Shown: positions 24,626 to 35,501, counted from the first letter of the stretch. The stretch is 64,000 nucleotides of DNA from Petaurus breviceps papuanus (GCA_028583685.1 JAMXIF010001253.1:35865088-35929087); one strand, 5' to 3'. The notes: generated from the sequence alone by a model not told the origin. Numbers and translations: made by a program.

Positions 24626-24780
24626 AGGCGGCCAGGTAGCACAGCGAGTAAGAGCACAGGCCCCAGTGTTAGGATGACCTGGGGATGGAATCCAGGCTGA
24701 GACATTTAGCACCCACCCAGAAACACCTGGCCATGTAACCTTGAGCAAGTTACTTAACCCCAATTGCTTTAAAAAAAAAA
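24626..24780 (+). mobile_element. WSINE-like SINE with perfect target duplication
   Basis: Starts AGGCGGCCAGGTAGCACAGC and ends AATTGCTTT plus A-tail. AAAAAACAAACAGACCTG occurs at 24608-24625 and 24781-24798. A young insertion inside the L1. Confidence 0.9.
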
Positions 24781-25008
24781 AAAAAACAAACAGACCTGGG
24801 AAGACTTTCATGAAGTAATGAAAGTGAAGTGAGTAGAAAAGCAAGAGTACAATTTACACAGTAATAACAATATTGTAAATATATAAACTTTGAACATTTT
24901 AGTAATTCTGATCAACAAAACGAGCAGCCACAATTCCAAAGGACTCATGATGAACTTTGTTCAGACAGAAAGCTGATGGGCTCAGAGACCACAATGAGGT
25001 ATATTTTC

Positions 25009-25009
25009 T

Positions 25010-25093
<84 letters not shown>
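25009..25093. repeat. (CTTT)n microsatellite
   Basis: About 21 almost perfect CTTT units in the L1 3' UTR. Confidence 0.95.
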
Positions 25094-25230
25094 ATTTGAA
25101 CATGACTAATTCAGAAATTTGTTTGGCATGACTATACATATTTATAATGGGTTTTGGTTTTTTGGCCTTCTCAATGGGAGGGGGAGAAGTTAATAAAGAG
25201 AATAAAATAGAATTTTTAAAAGCAGCACTA

Positions 25231-25789
25231 GATTTTTTGAAGAAAATATTTCAAAGAGTTCAAAGAAAAACCATATAGGATCATATGGCTAGATCAGTAA
25301 CAACAGATAAACTCTTTACCAGGCAACTCGTCATCATAGAGAATGCTTCAATTTTGCTATTCACAACTCATCAGTACCTTCAGGTGTTTCTTCCTCTCTG
25401 GAGACCCAGAGAGTGGGGCAAAAAGCTTATTTTATAACCTTCCTTTATAGAGGGGCTCAAAATCCCAGTCAATTCATCATTGTCACTAGCTACTCTATTT
25501 GATTTGGACTCTACCTTCATCTACATCACGCCCCTTCCTGGGGTACTTTCTGACACTGCCCCTCCTCTTCTCCACTTCTTTCCCTCTCCTTTTGTGCGTT
25601 GTCTTCCTCCATTAGATTCTAAGTCTCTTGAGGACAAAGATTGTCTTACTTTAAATTTAAACAAGAGAGAGGAATTCTAATGAAAAGGAAAGGGGGAATT
25701 GTTTAAAAAGACTAGTGTATATTCACAAGGAATTTAACTAACACATTTTTAAAAGATACTAACAGAAAATGAAAGTAAGACAAAAAATG
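25231..25789 (+). repeat. LINE-2 3' fragment and unassigned flanks
   Basis: 25320-25660 matches the LINE-2 3' end type also seen at 47180-47470 ('ATTTGATTTGGACTCTACCTTC', 'CTAAGTCTCTTGAGGACAAAGATTGTC'). The rest is not recognised. Confidence 0.55.
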
Positions 25790-26075
25790 CATGCAAAAGC
25801 ATTGCGTATTCTTGAAAGGAACTTTTGCTGTTCAGTCATTTTTATTTGTGTCTAACTCTTCATGAACCCATTTGGAATTTTCTTTGGTAAAGATACTGGA
25901 ATGGTTTGCCATTTCCTTCTCCAGACCATTTTAGAAATGAGGAAACTGAGGCAAATAGGATTAAGTGATTTGCCTAGGGCCACATAGCTAGTGTCTGAAA
26001 CAAGATTTCAATTCAGGAAGATGTGGAAGGTGAATCTGCTGCTCTATCCACTGCATCACCTAGCTGCCCTCCTTG
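25790..26075 (-). mobile_element. MAR1-like CORE-SINE
   Basis: Inverted MAR1 layout: TTGCTGTTCAGTCATTTTTA..., GGTTTGCCATTTCCTTCTCCAG, ATGAGGAAACTGAGGC, and CACCTAGCTGCCC at the right end. Confidence 0.85.
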
Positions 26076-27159
26076 AAAAAAAAAATACTGTTAGAAATAG
26101 TAAGGATTAGAATGAGTTAAGACTGGTTTAAAAAAAAAAAGCTAGCAACAAATGAGGCTTTTATTGTCATTAACGCCCCCCCCCCCAAACTGTACCTGCA
26201 ATTTCATTAATATAAATAACTTCCCTATACCAATAGTGTTATGCAGAAGAATTAGCTAGGGGAGACCTGGTCATGATTTAATGTGGATTATAATTGAGCT
26301 CATGACTGTTGGGAGTGTAGACTCAAATAGGACAGCCCTGAGCAGGGGCAGAGTCAGGGTATTTAAAGACAAAAACCACAAAGTAATGGTCAGATCTGTA
26401 CAAAAGCAGGAAGATACAAAAGCAGAGGAATGCATTTGGTTAATTCTCAGTTTAAAACCTTATATGGAATATGGTTAGGTTTTAATTCCCCAGAAAAGGG
26501 CTGGTGACAATGCCTTGGGTGGCTATTCTTTTCTAGGACTGAGACTTTACATCTGTAAAGGAGGGANNNNNNNNNNTGGCTATTCTTTTCTAGGACTGAG
26601 ACTTTACATCTGTAAAGGAGGGAGCACAAGATGGAGGAGACTGAGACAAGATGGAGGGTCAATTGAAATAGGGTACAACAATAGATAATCAATTTCTTTT
26701 GAAATTAAAGTCTTAGAGAGTTGCCCGAAGTGCCAACTGGTGAAATGATTTGCCCAGGTTTATACATCCAGTTTATGTTAAAGAATGGGCATGAACTCAG
26801 TTCTTCCTGACTCTAAGGTCTACTTTCTATCCTCTATGATCCATGCTCCCTGTTTCTTTTACCAATGTAACCATCATCTGAAGCTGTACTCAATAATCAC
26901 TAAGGTACTTTCCAACTCTAAAATCTATGATCCTAAGTTTAATAAAGTAAATTAAGTAAACCAGGAACTGGTCTAAGATAGGGAAGTGTTGGAGGTATGT
27001 TTGAGTAGAAAGATAGGAAACAGTGAGGGTATGGATTCAAGAGGAACTACTGCTATTTCTATTGAGGGCTAGTAATGAAAGACAAAAGAAAAAAAACTCA
27101 CTGATTTGGGTCTGCACTGTTCTTGGGGAGGAAGGAAAGGAGAACAGAAGACAAAATAA
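26076..27159. other. Intergenic sequence with assembly gap
   Basis: C-run at 26177-26186, N-gap at 26567-26576, MIR-like SINE fragment at 26700-26935 ('ATTTGCCCAGGTTTATACATCC'). No gene. Confidence 0.55.
26520..26623. other. 10-N gap flanked by identical 47-bp sequence
   Basis: 26520-26566 and 26577-26623 are identical (start TGGCTATTCTTTTCTAGG), separated only by ten N. Most likely two overlapping contig ends placed side by side. Confidence 0.9.
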
Positions 27160-27290
27160 TAAAACTGCCTATTTGATATTTTTAACTGGATGTCCTGTAA
27201 GTATTTTATGCTCAATATGTCCAAAACAGAACTCACTTTTTCCTGCAGATTCTTTCTCTTCCTAACATCCCTATTTCTCTTTTCCTTTTC
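27160..27290 (+). mobile_element. LINE-2, left part before the inserted ORF1 element
   Basis: 'CTCAATATGTCCAAAACAGAACTCAC' is a typical L2 block. It continues at 30134 after the inserted element. Confidence 0.75.
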
Positions 27291-27540
27291 TTTTTTTTCT
27301 TTTTTTTAATGCTTTATTAACTTCTGATTTACATCATCCGTTTCCGCCAGATTTTGAGTTACAAATTTTCTCCCCATTTCTCCCCCACCTACCGCCCCAA
27401 AATAGCAGTCCCACAGGATATCCCCTCCTCCAATCTGCTCTCTCCCACATTTTCCCCCATGCCCCTTTCCACTTTTCAGTGGATCTCTATGCCTCAGTGC
27501 CTGCACATCCCATTTCCCAATTACATGTAAGATGGTATTA

Positions 27541-27547
27541 ATAATAG

Positions 27548-27583
<36 letters not shown>

Positions 27584-27592
27584 CACACATAC
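27541..27592. repeat. (TA)n microsatellite
   Basis: Interrupted TA/TG repeat inside the ORF1-only LINE; a second short TA tract lies at 28225-28243. Confidence 0.9.
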
Positions 27593-28365
27593 ACATATAT
27601 ACATATATACATATTTGATTTCAAAACTTTCAATTCCAGATTAATTCCCCTCCTTCCCTGTCACCCACCCCTACTGGGAAGATATGCAGTTCAGTATAGG
27701 TTGCACATGTGTGGCTAATGCAAAACAATAACATAGTAGATACATTGTAAAAGACTGACTATACTTCCCTCCCTCCCACCCGATCTACTCTCCAGTTTGA
27801 TCCTGTTTTCAAAAGTGAGTGCTTCCAACCTCCCTCCCCCCAAGCCTACCTCCCTTCTATCATCCCCCGTCTCACATCCCCTTCCTCCCCCTATTCTCCT
27901 GGAGGATGAGATACCCTATTTAGTGTGTATTTCACTCCCTCCTCAAGCCAGATTCAATGGGAATACGGTTGACCCATTCCCTTTTGCCTTCCTATTCTTC
28001 CCCTCCATTGTAACCATTTTCCCTTGCCTCTTCTATGAGATAGTTTACCCCATTCTGTCTCTCCCCATCTCCTCTCATTATATTCCTCTCACCTCTTAAT
28101 TTCACCTTTTAAGTATCATTCCTTCCTGTTAAATTGGTCCTGTGCCCTCTATGTATACCTGTAAACATATATACACACATTCACATATGTATTCATATGC
28201 CCATATACCCTCATATCTAGACAAATATATATATATATATATATTTCTAATCCCTTCAACTACTTAGAAAGGTTTCATAAGTTACAATTATTGTTTTTCC
28301 ATGTAGGAATGTTAATAGTTCAACTTTGATAAGTTCCTTATGATTTCTTTTCCCTGTTTACCTTC

Positions 28366-29440
28366 TCATGCTTCTCTTGCTTCTTGTATCTGAATGTCAA
28401 ATTTTCTATTCAACTCTGGTTTTTTCATCAAGAGTGCTTGAAAGTCCTCTATTCCACTGAATGACCATATTTTCCCCTGAAACATGATACTCAGTTTTGC
28501 TGGATAGGTGACTCTTGGTTTTAATCCCAGCTCCTTTGCCCTCCGGAATATCATATTCCAAGGCCTTCGATCCCTCAGTGTAGAAGTTGCCAGATCCTGG
28601 GTTATTCTGATTGTGTTTCCCCAATATTCAAATTGTTTCTTCCTGGCTGCTTGTAATATTCTCTCCTTAATCTGGGAATTCCGGAACCTGGCTATAATAT
28701 TCCTAGGAGTTTTCTTTTTTGGGATCTTTTTCAGGAGGTGATCGGTGGATTTTTTCAACCTCCATTTTGACCTCTGGTACTAAAACGTCAGGGCAGTTTT
28801 CTTTGAGAACTTCCTGGAGGATGATTTCTAGGTTCTTACTTTGGTCTTGGCTTTCAGGCAGTCCAATAATTTTTAAATTATCTCTCCTGAATCTATTTTC
28901 CAGGTCAGTGGTTTTTCCCATGAGATATTTCACATTGCCTTCTATTCTTTCATTTGTTTGGATCTGTTTAACAGCATCTTGATTTCTCATAAAGTCATTA
29001 GCTTCCATCTGCTCCAATCTAATTCTGAAGCAATGATTCTCCTCGTTGAGTTTTTGAGATTTTTTTTCCATCAGGCAAATTCGGCTTTTTAAGGCATTCT
29101 TCTCCTCATTGCCTTTTTGGGCCTCCTTTGCCATTTGAGTCAGTCTGTTTTTTAAGGCATTATTTTCCTCAGTCAGGCTGTTGACTCTCATTTCATAATT
29201 TTCTTGCATGGTTCTCATTTCTCTTCCCAATTTTTCCTCCACTTCTCTTATTTGGTTTTCAAAATCTTTCTTAAGGTCCTCTATGGCCTGTAACCAGCTT
29301 GTATTTTCCTTTGAAGCTTTTGGTGCAGGAGTTCTGACTTCACTGTTTTCCTCCTGTTCCTTGCTTTGCTCCTTTTTGTCCCCAAAATAGGAGTGTATTG
29401 TTGGAATCTTCTGTCTTCTTTGTTTCCTTTGCCTGCTCAT
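28366..29440 (-). pseudogene. LINE ORF1 with one frameshift
   Basis: ATG at 29440-29438 (MSRQRKQRRQKIPTIHSYF). Coiled-coil, RRM and CTD regions are as in the copy at 1-948. The frame breaks once, at a run of six T (28715-28720) where the copy at 1-948 has five. Past that point the CTD reads on (KKTPRNIIARFRNSQIKE to a stop at 28366). Otherwise it is open, so the copy is young. Confidence 0.85.
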
Positions 29441-30133
29441 TTTGCCACTCAATTACTTGACTTTTGGGCTTTTTGCCACCATAGGACTCTGCCACCAGAC
29501 AGGGGAGTTTTCTTCCCAAACGCTGGGGTTTTCTCAGCTGCCAGAGGTATTAGATGGGTGCCCTCTATGAGGTCTCCACATGCTCTGGCAAGCTGGACAC
29601 ACACCCCAGAACCTCCACCCTAGACTGCAATCCAGATCCAAGCAGGTTAAAGCAAGAGCGATTACCCCTCAGACTGGTGCTTGGTTCCCCTACACTCCGC
29701 AGGCCAAGAGCTGAAGCCACCATGTAGCTCAGAGGCTTTTCACCCTGGGGGTAAAAGCCATGCACTCCCACTTACTGGTCCCAAAGTCCAGACTGTACTG
29801 ACCTCTCACTTTGTCCTTTGTGTCTATGTGTTGATAAATCTGGAAACGGCCACAGCTGCTGCTGATCTGGAGTCCCTCTGGCCAGTGTCTGGTCAGGCCC
29901 GCCCTGGGGCTAAAGCCTCAGCTTGGGGCTGGGCTCTGCTCCCAGATCGCTGTGCTGGATTCCTGCCGGCCTGCCGGGGTGTCCTCAGTGGGAGGTTAGC
30001 TTCTCTGTGTCATTTTGTGGGTTCTGCAGCTCCAAAGTTTGTTTAGAGTCCCCTTTTTACATGGATCAGGGAGGGTAGAAGCCGGAGCTGCGGGATGGTC
30101 GTGCTTCTACTCCGCCATCTTGGCTCCGCCCCC

Positions 30134-30880
30134 TCTCTTTTCATTTTCATAATCACCAAATATACAACCTCAATTATTTTCTTCCCTTCCTCTCTAACCC
30201 CTTCCCAATTCCAATCAGTGACCAAGTCTTGTCAATTCTATCTTCACATTTCTTGTATTCATCCCCTTCCTTCTATTCACCATCTCAGTTTAGCTCCTCA
30301 TAACCTTTCACCTAGGTCTTTTCAATAGACTCCTTCTCTCTCCCCATTCCAATCCATTGTCCCCACAGTTGCAAAACTGATATTCCTAAAGCATGTATTT
30401 GTTCATGTCACTACCTTGTTAAAGAAGCTCCAGTGTTTCTCCCTTCTCTCTTAAACACAAATTCTATTTATTTAAAGTCCTTCACAAGCTGGTTTCAGCC
30501 TCCCTCTCCAGTTTTATTGTACATTATTTTCCTACATGTACTCCACATTCAATCAAACTGGGCTACTTGCTCCTAGTGCATAAATTTCCATTTCCTGTCC
30601 TTGTGCCTTTACCCTATCTGCCCCCATGCATGGAATGAACTCCTACATCACCTCCACCTCTTAGAATACCTAGTTTCTTTCAAAGCTTAGTTCAAATGCC
30701 ACCTCCTACACTAGGCCTATAATAATCTCTCCAATTGCTAGTTTTCTCTCATCCTGAAATTACTTGGTATTGAATTTGTATACACGTTATACTTAATGGT
30801 ATAGATGTTCTTTACCTCAAAAAGAAAGTAAATTCAAGTTAGGGACTATTTTGTGTTTGTCTTTATTTGAATATTTGGGA
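30134..30880 (+). mobile_element. LINE-2, right part
   Basis: Continuous L2 3' half: 'CAATCAGTGACCAAGTCTTGTCAATTC', 'AAAGTCCTTCACAAGCTGG', 'TTCAAATGCCACCTCCTACA'. All frames decayed. Confidence 0.75.
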
Positions 30881-31169
30881 GGTGACTGGAAGTAGGATAG
30901 AAAGATGGGTGGTGATGACTTTCTTCATACAGTTATTTAGTAGAATTTCTCTTTTCACTTTGTGTCTGAATCTGAGTGCCATGGGAAATGACCCGAAAAA
31001 AAGTGATACACCTAAAGGATAAAGGATAGGAGCCCTGAGTCAGAGAAAAATTTTTATTACTGATTTATTTACTGCTCTGATCAATATTTCATTTATCTCT
31101 TCAAATAAATTGGAAGTTAACCATCAAGGGATTAAAACTTAAAGCTGATTCTAGTATGCTTTAAAAAAA

Positions 31170-31395
31170 AAATGGAGGCTCCTAGGTGGTTCACTGGATA
31201 CAGTGCTACACCTAGAGGCAGGAAAACCTGAATTCAAATAGGGACTCAGCTACTTGCTGTGTGACCCTGTGCAATTCACTTAACTTCTGTTTGCCTAATC
31301 CCCTGGGGAAGGAAATGAAAAACTTCTCCAGTATCTTTGCTAAAATAACTCCCCAAGGGGGGGTCACAAAGAGTCATACACTACCGAATAAGAAC
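31170..31395 (+). mobile_element. MAR1-like CORE-SINE
   Basis: 'GGAGGCTCCTAGGTGGTTCACTGG' head, 'GTGTGACCCTGTGCAATTCACTTAACTTC', tail 'GGGGTCACAAAGAGTCATACACTACC'. Confidence 0.8.
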
Positions 31396-31499
31396 AAAGT
31401 ATCCCAAAATAGCCAGGTTGAGGGAAGGGTGGGAAGATAGCCCACCATGGCCTATTCAGATTCCCAGTCTTGCTAGTAAATGACCAAGTAGCAGAATTA

Positions 31500-31775
31500 G
31501 AAAGTGAGGTGGTACAGTAGACAAAATGCCAGGTATGGAATCAGGAAGACATGATTTTTCACATCTAGCCCTTGACACTTTACTAGCAGTGTGACTTGGG
31601 CAAGTCACAACCTCTGTTTGACTCAGTTTCCTCATCTGTAAACTGGGGATAATAATAGGTTCTACCTTCCAGGATTGTTGTGAGGATTAACTGAGATAAT
31701 AATTGTAAAGTGCTTAGCACAATACCTAACATAGTAAGTTCTGTATAAATATTAGCTATTATTATAGAGCATGGA
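31500..31775 (+). repeat. MIR/Ther-type CORE-SINE
   Basis: 'TCAGTTTCCTCATCTGTAAACTGGG', 'GTTGTGAGGATTAACTGAGATAAT', 'TGTAAAGTGCTTAGCACAATACC' and 'ATAAATATTAGCTATTA' in order. Confidence 0.85.
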
Positions 31776-32449
31776 ACAGTTATTCAGTCACAGACAGCAT
31801 TCCTTTCTGGCAGTAACATGATTGGTTTTTACTCAAATTAATGCCACTCAGCTGTGACATTTGCCCTGTTGCTTTATGCCTTTTTCCCATGAGATACAAA
31901 CCCTCCAGACCTAGACCCTCCCCTGAAGATTTAATCCATTTATCTTTGGAGCTGCCACTGGGTAGAGCTGCCTAGATTGTAAGATGAGTGAGTTAATCCT
32001 CACCTTAGCCCCCTATATAGTTTTATCCAGATCGCCAGACTATATTTTATTCCATCCAGTTATCCACCAGGACACCAGGATCTAGGTAGTAGGCAGCTTG
32101 CCAAATAACCTGATGTCCTTCCCCCTATCCACACTCTTTTCATCTCTTTCTCAGGAAACAATAATTAAATCAATATTAGCATTGCTATTAGAAAAGAAAT
32201 GATAACCAATTGTTCTATAGCTCCACTCACAATCTCTGTGACTACCTCCAGTCAAAGCTACTGATATGTGTTGCTATCTCCATACTAAAATGTAAGCTCT
32301 GTTAGGACAGGGATCATTTTTAAATTTTATATCCCAGAACCTAGCATAGTTGTCAGGCACCTACTAGTTGTTTACTAAATATGTTGATTGGCTGTTTGAC
32401 CTTTAAGCACTTAGAAGTGCTGAGAGAACTGAAGTGAATATACTAGAGG
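31776..32449. other. Intergenic sequence, mostly unassigned
   Basis: 32270-32390 resembles a LINE-2 3' end ('GTAAGCTCTGTTAGGACAGGGATCA'). Otherwise nothing recognised; 30881-31169 likewise. Confidence 0.45.
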
Positions 32450-33520
32450 TCAGCAGACTTTTAGTGAATACTTATTATGTGCTAGGCACTGTACTTAAGT
32501 GCTGAGGATTCACGGAAAGACAAAAAAAAAAATAGTCCCTTCCCTAAAGGAGCTAATATTTTATTAGAAGTGATAGCAATGGAGTGGCTAGGTGGCACAG
32601 TGAATAGAGCACTGGCCCTGGGGTCAGGAGGACCTGAGTTCAAATCTGGATTCAGACACTTAATAGCCGAGTGACCCTGGGCAAGTCATTTAACCCCAAT
32701 TACCCTCCAAAAAGCAAAAAAAGAAAAGTGACAGAATGTAAATAGGCACATATAAGATATATATACAGAGTATATGGAAGTCAGTCTGAGAAAGGAAGGT
32801 ATCAGCAGCTGGAAGGATTGTGAAAAAGCCTCCTGGAAACAGGTGGGATTTTAATTAAATCTTAAAGGAAGCCAGGGAAATTAAAAGGCAGAGGTGAGAG
32901 GGTCGAACATTCTAAGTCCGGGGGACAGCCAGTGCAAAGGCACAGAGATGGAATGTCCTCTTTGAGGAACTAAAAGGAGGCCAGTGTAGCTGGATTGTAG
33001 AATTTGTGGAATGGGTAAAGTTTAAAAAGACTGAAAAGGTGGAAAGGAGGTAGGTTATGAAAAGCTTTAAATGACCCAAAGAGGAATTTATATTTGATCT
33101 TACAATTAACAGGGAACCACTGGAGTTCATTAAGCAGAAGAGTGACATAGTGAGACCTAAACTTTAGAAAAATCACCTTGACAACTCAGTGGAAGAGGAT
33201 GGATTGGCATGGGGAGAGACTTGTGGCAAGACCAGTTACTAGGCTACTGCTCTAGTCCATATAAGAGGTGATAAGGACAAGGTAGGGTAGTGACTGTGTA
33301 AGTGGAGAAGATGTGAAATACTATGAGAAGTTGTGAAAATAGGAAGGGCAAGATTTGGCAATGAATTGGATATATGGGATGAATTAAGAATGAAAAATAC
33401 AAGATGACAGTAATAAAGAATGAGCATAAGCCTTGAAGGATTGATTCGAGGACAACTCTAAAATTTTGGACCAGGCTGACTAGTAGAATCATAATTTCAT
33501 TGGCAAATGACTCTTAAATC
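32450..33520 (+). repeat. Old LINE-related repeat family, member 1
   Basis: Shares long blocks in the same order with 44829-45460 and 47020-48360: 'TTATTATGTGCTAGGCACTGT', 'GGGACAGCCAGTGCAAAGGC', 'GAGGCCAGTGTAGCTGGATTG', 'GGGAACCACTGGAGTTCATTAAG', 'GGGGAGAGACTTGTGGCAAG'. Non-coding; possibly CR1/L3- or RTE-derived. Broken by a SINE at 32582. Confidence 0.7.
32582..32725 (+). mobile_element. tRNA-like SINE
   Basis: 'GAGTGGCTAGGTGGCACAGT', 'GGGGTCAGGAGGACCTGAGTTC', A-rich tail. Flanks AAGTGATAGCAATG (32568-32581) and AAGTGACAGAATG (32726-32738) are a decayed duplication. Confidence 0.85.
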
Positions 33521-34749
33521 TTTATTTTACCCTATTTATCCTCAACTATTTTCATTTTTCCAGGGGCCTGATGAAAATCTTCACCAAAATACCCTACTGG
33601 CACTTCAAATTCAACATCTTGAAAACTAAACTTCTATTACCCCCTACTCTAGCTTCTTAGCAGCACATGTTTTGTGTATTAAAGAACTCAGAAAAAGAGT
33701 ATGTGCCCATTAATTAGAGAAAACTGTATGAATATAATTTAGTACTTTATTTTTTCTTATAAAATAAAATACCAGTGTGAAGAAATCAGGGAAACTTGTC
33801 AGAAATTTGTAGGAACTAATACAGGGTGAATTAAGTAGATTCAATATAAATTCACGTGATTACCACAATAATGAAAAGGAAAACCTAAGAACTGTTACCA
33901 ATGATGAATTTATAGGTAGACTTCAGGTGTTGAATGAAGCATACTTGTGTAACAACTCTAGGATGGTTCCTAAGCCACACCAGTTTCCATCTCCCACCTG
34001 GCACTCCAGCGCTCACCTGAGACCCTGGTTTCTGATTGGTGAGATTTAACCTTATCAGGGCAGACTCAGACCCACCAGCTGCTAATACCTATTACCCTTC
34101 TCTGTCCAGACTCCTTCCCTCTTTTAACCTTAGGCTATGGGAACAGTAATGAACACTGCCATTCTTGGAAAGGGCATATCAATCACTTGCCCTCTAATTT
34201 CAGTCACCATCCTTGTGACTTCTCTGACCAAAACACTTCCCTGGCCACCTATATTTTATACTATTCATCTATTAGAATTTAAGTTCATTGAAGGTAAAAG
34301 GGTTCTTGTGGGCTTTTTTGTTTTGTATTCCCAGCTGTTAACACAGTATTTAGCATACAGTAAGTATTCCTTCAATAAACACTTATTAAGTGCATCCATA
34401 GTGCAAAGCTCCGGGATACAAAAGGAAGCAAAAGGCAGTTCCTGCCCTCAAGGAGCTTACTAGAAGACAAGCAAACAAATATATACAAAGTAAACCTATA
34501 AACGGGATAAATAGGGAAGAAAAAGCATTGGAATTAAGCAGGATTAGAGGTTTCTTATAAGGTGAGATTTTAGTTTGAATTTAACTACTTAGTAAATGCT
34601 TTTTTCATTCATCCATCTCCAAAACGTTTGTTTTTCTTAATTGTACTGCTGAGGACAGGATTTTCGGGGACCAAAAGGAAAAAATAAATTATGGAGGGCT
34701 AAAACCACTACCACCAACAACCAACCAAAACAGGGATGGGGAGGAGGGG
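33521..34749 (+). repeat. LINE-1 and LINE-2 fragments upstream of CHORDC1
   Basis: 33680-33840 is an old L1 3' fragment. 34080-34400 is a LINE-2 3' end ('AACACAGTATTTAGCATACAGTAAG'), followed by a family fragment at 34375-34610 ('GCAGTTCCTGCCCTCAAGGAGCTTAC'). 34610-34749 is unassigned. Confidence 0.55.
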
Positions 34750-34816
34750 ATGAAAGGGCGGGGCGATGCGGGAAGGGCATTCCTTTAATGAGGGCCCTAG
34801 GTCCCAGCCTCTGGGG

Positions 34817-34860
34817 TTTTAACCTGATTTTAACCTAATTTTAACATAGTTTTAACCTAA
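34817..34860 (+). repeat. 11-bp tandem repeat, 4 units
   Basis: Four consecutive 11-bp units beginning TTTTAAC (TTTTAACCTGA, TTTTAACCTAA, TTTTAACATAG, TTTTAACCTAA). They lie at the upstream edge of the promoter region, about 580 bp before the ATG. Confidence 0.85.
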
Positions 34861-35289
34861 TTTCAAAAAAATTATTTTTTGAACACTGACTCTATTCGGC
34901 TTTTTGCCTGTGGCTTTTATGTAGTACTCAAAGTAATCAGTCCTTAAGTATCAGTCTTTATCCATCTCGCGGACATTACTGCGGCTCCTGGTGGCAATCA
35001 CAGCCTACAGAAAGAGTTAACATGGATGCTAAGGCCCGAAGCGTCTCTGACCAAGGGTGCTCAGTGTACTAAGCCAAAGCCCATAGCTTTCTTTCCCTTT
35101 CATCCGGCTCTCTCCACCAGCTTTTCCCAGCCCGCCCAAGCACTGCTCCAGCTCAGACGCTTCCTCCACAAATCAGGACGGTTGCGGCTGTTGAGCCCCC
35201 AGCGACAGCCACACCGCACGGCGCGCCTCTGCGCCGCCGCACCTCCTCCTTCCGCCCCTCCGGGCTTCTACTGCGCTTGCGCGCGACCG

Positions 35290-35312
35290 GAAAGTTCGCG
35301 AAGGTTCCCGAA
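35290..35312 (+). promoter_or_regulatory. Heat-shock element, five perfect units
   Basis: GAA at 35290, TTC at 35295, GAA at 35300, TTC at 35305 and GAA at 35310: five alternating units at exact 5-bp spacing with no mismatch. A further TTC-2bp-GAA pair lies at 35327-35334. This is the binding pattern of trimeric HSF1. CHORDC1 is known as a heat-induced HSP90 partner. It is 126-148 bp upstream of the ATG. Confidence 0.9.
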
Positions 35313-35437
35313 GCGGAACCGGCCGTTTCCGGAAACTGTCGCCGGAGCAGTCAGACAGCAGATTGCGGTTGAAGAGTCCCTGCACCCTCCACGGAGGTCC
35401 GGCTTCTGTCAGCTTGCCGGTCGCGGCGGAGAGAGAC

Positions 35438-35501
35438 ATGTCCTTGCTTTGCTACAATAGAGGCTGCGGCCAGCGCTTTGACCCTGAAACCAACACGGAT
35501 G
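35438..35501 (+). CDS. CHORDC1: CHORDC1 exon 1 (coding part)
   Basis: Encodes residues 1-21 and the first base of codon 22, starting [15 protein letters not shown]. It carries CHORD1 zinc ligands C5 and C10. The donor is GTAAGA at 35502. The frame stays open upstream of the ATG for some 75 bases without another in-frame ATG, so 35438 is the natural start. It lies inside the CpG island. Confidence 0.97.

Larger units (their letters stand above)
23990..25230 (+). mobile_element. L1 ORF2 3' end and 3' UTR with SINE and (CTTT)n
   Basis: 24060-24620 and 24799-25230 are one L1 tail (blocks 'CATACCCTTTGACTTATAGATACC', 'GGGATGCCCATCAACTGGGTAATGG'). A SINE is inserted at 24626 and a pyrimidine microsatellite lies in the 3' UTR. 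Confidence 0.8.
27291..30133 (-). mobile_element. Complete ORF1-only LINE (HAL1-like) with 15-bp target duplication
   Basis: The - strand 5' end at 30133 (GGGGGCGGAGCCAAGATGG) is followed by a ~690-bp 5' UTR and ORF1 (29440-28366). About 870 bp of non-coding pyrimidine-rich and TA-repeat sequence comes next, then an L1-like 3' UTR (the AGAAAATTT...AACTC block at about 27360) with AATAAAGC and an A-rich tail ending at 27291. There is no ORF2 or reverse transcriptase. Target copies TCTCTTTTCCTTTTC (27276-27290) and TCTCTTTTCATTTTC (30134-30148) differ at one base. It interrupts an older LINE-2. The structure fits the HAL1 class, mobilised in trans by L1; the name is inference. Confidence 0.8.

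Noticed and set aside
34817-34860. Telomere-like TTAACC array
   Set aside because: The unit is 11 bp (TTTTAACCTAA), not TTAGGG or CCCTAA; only four copies.
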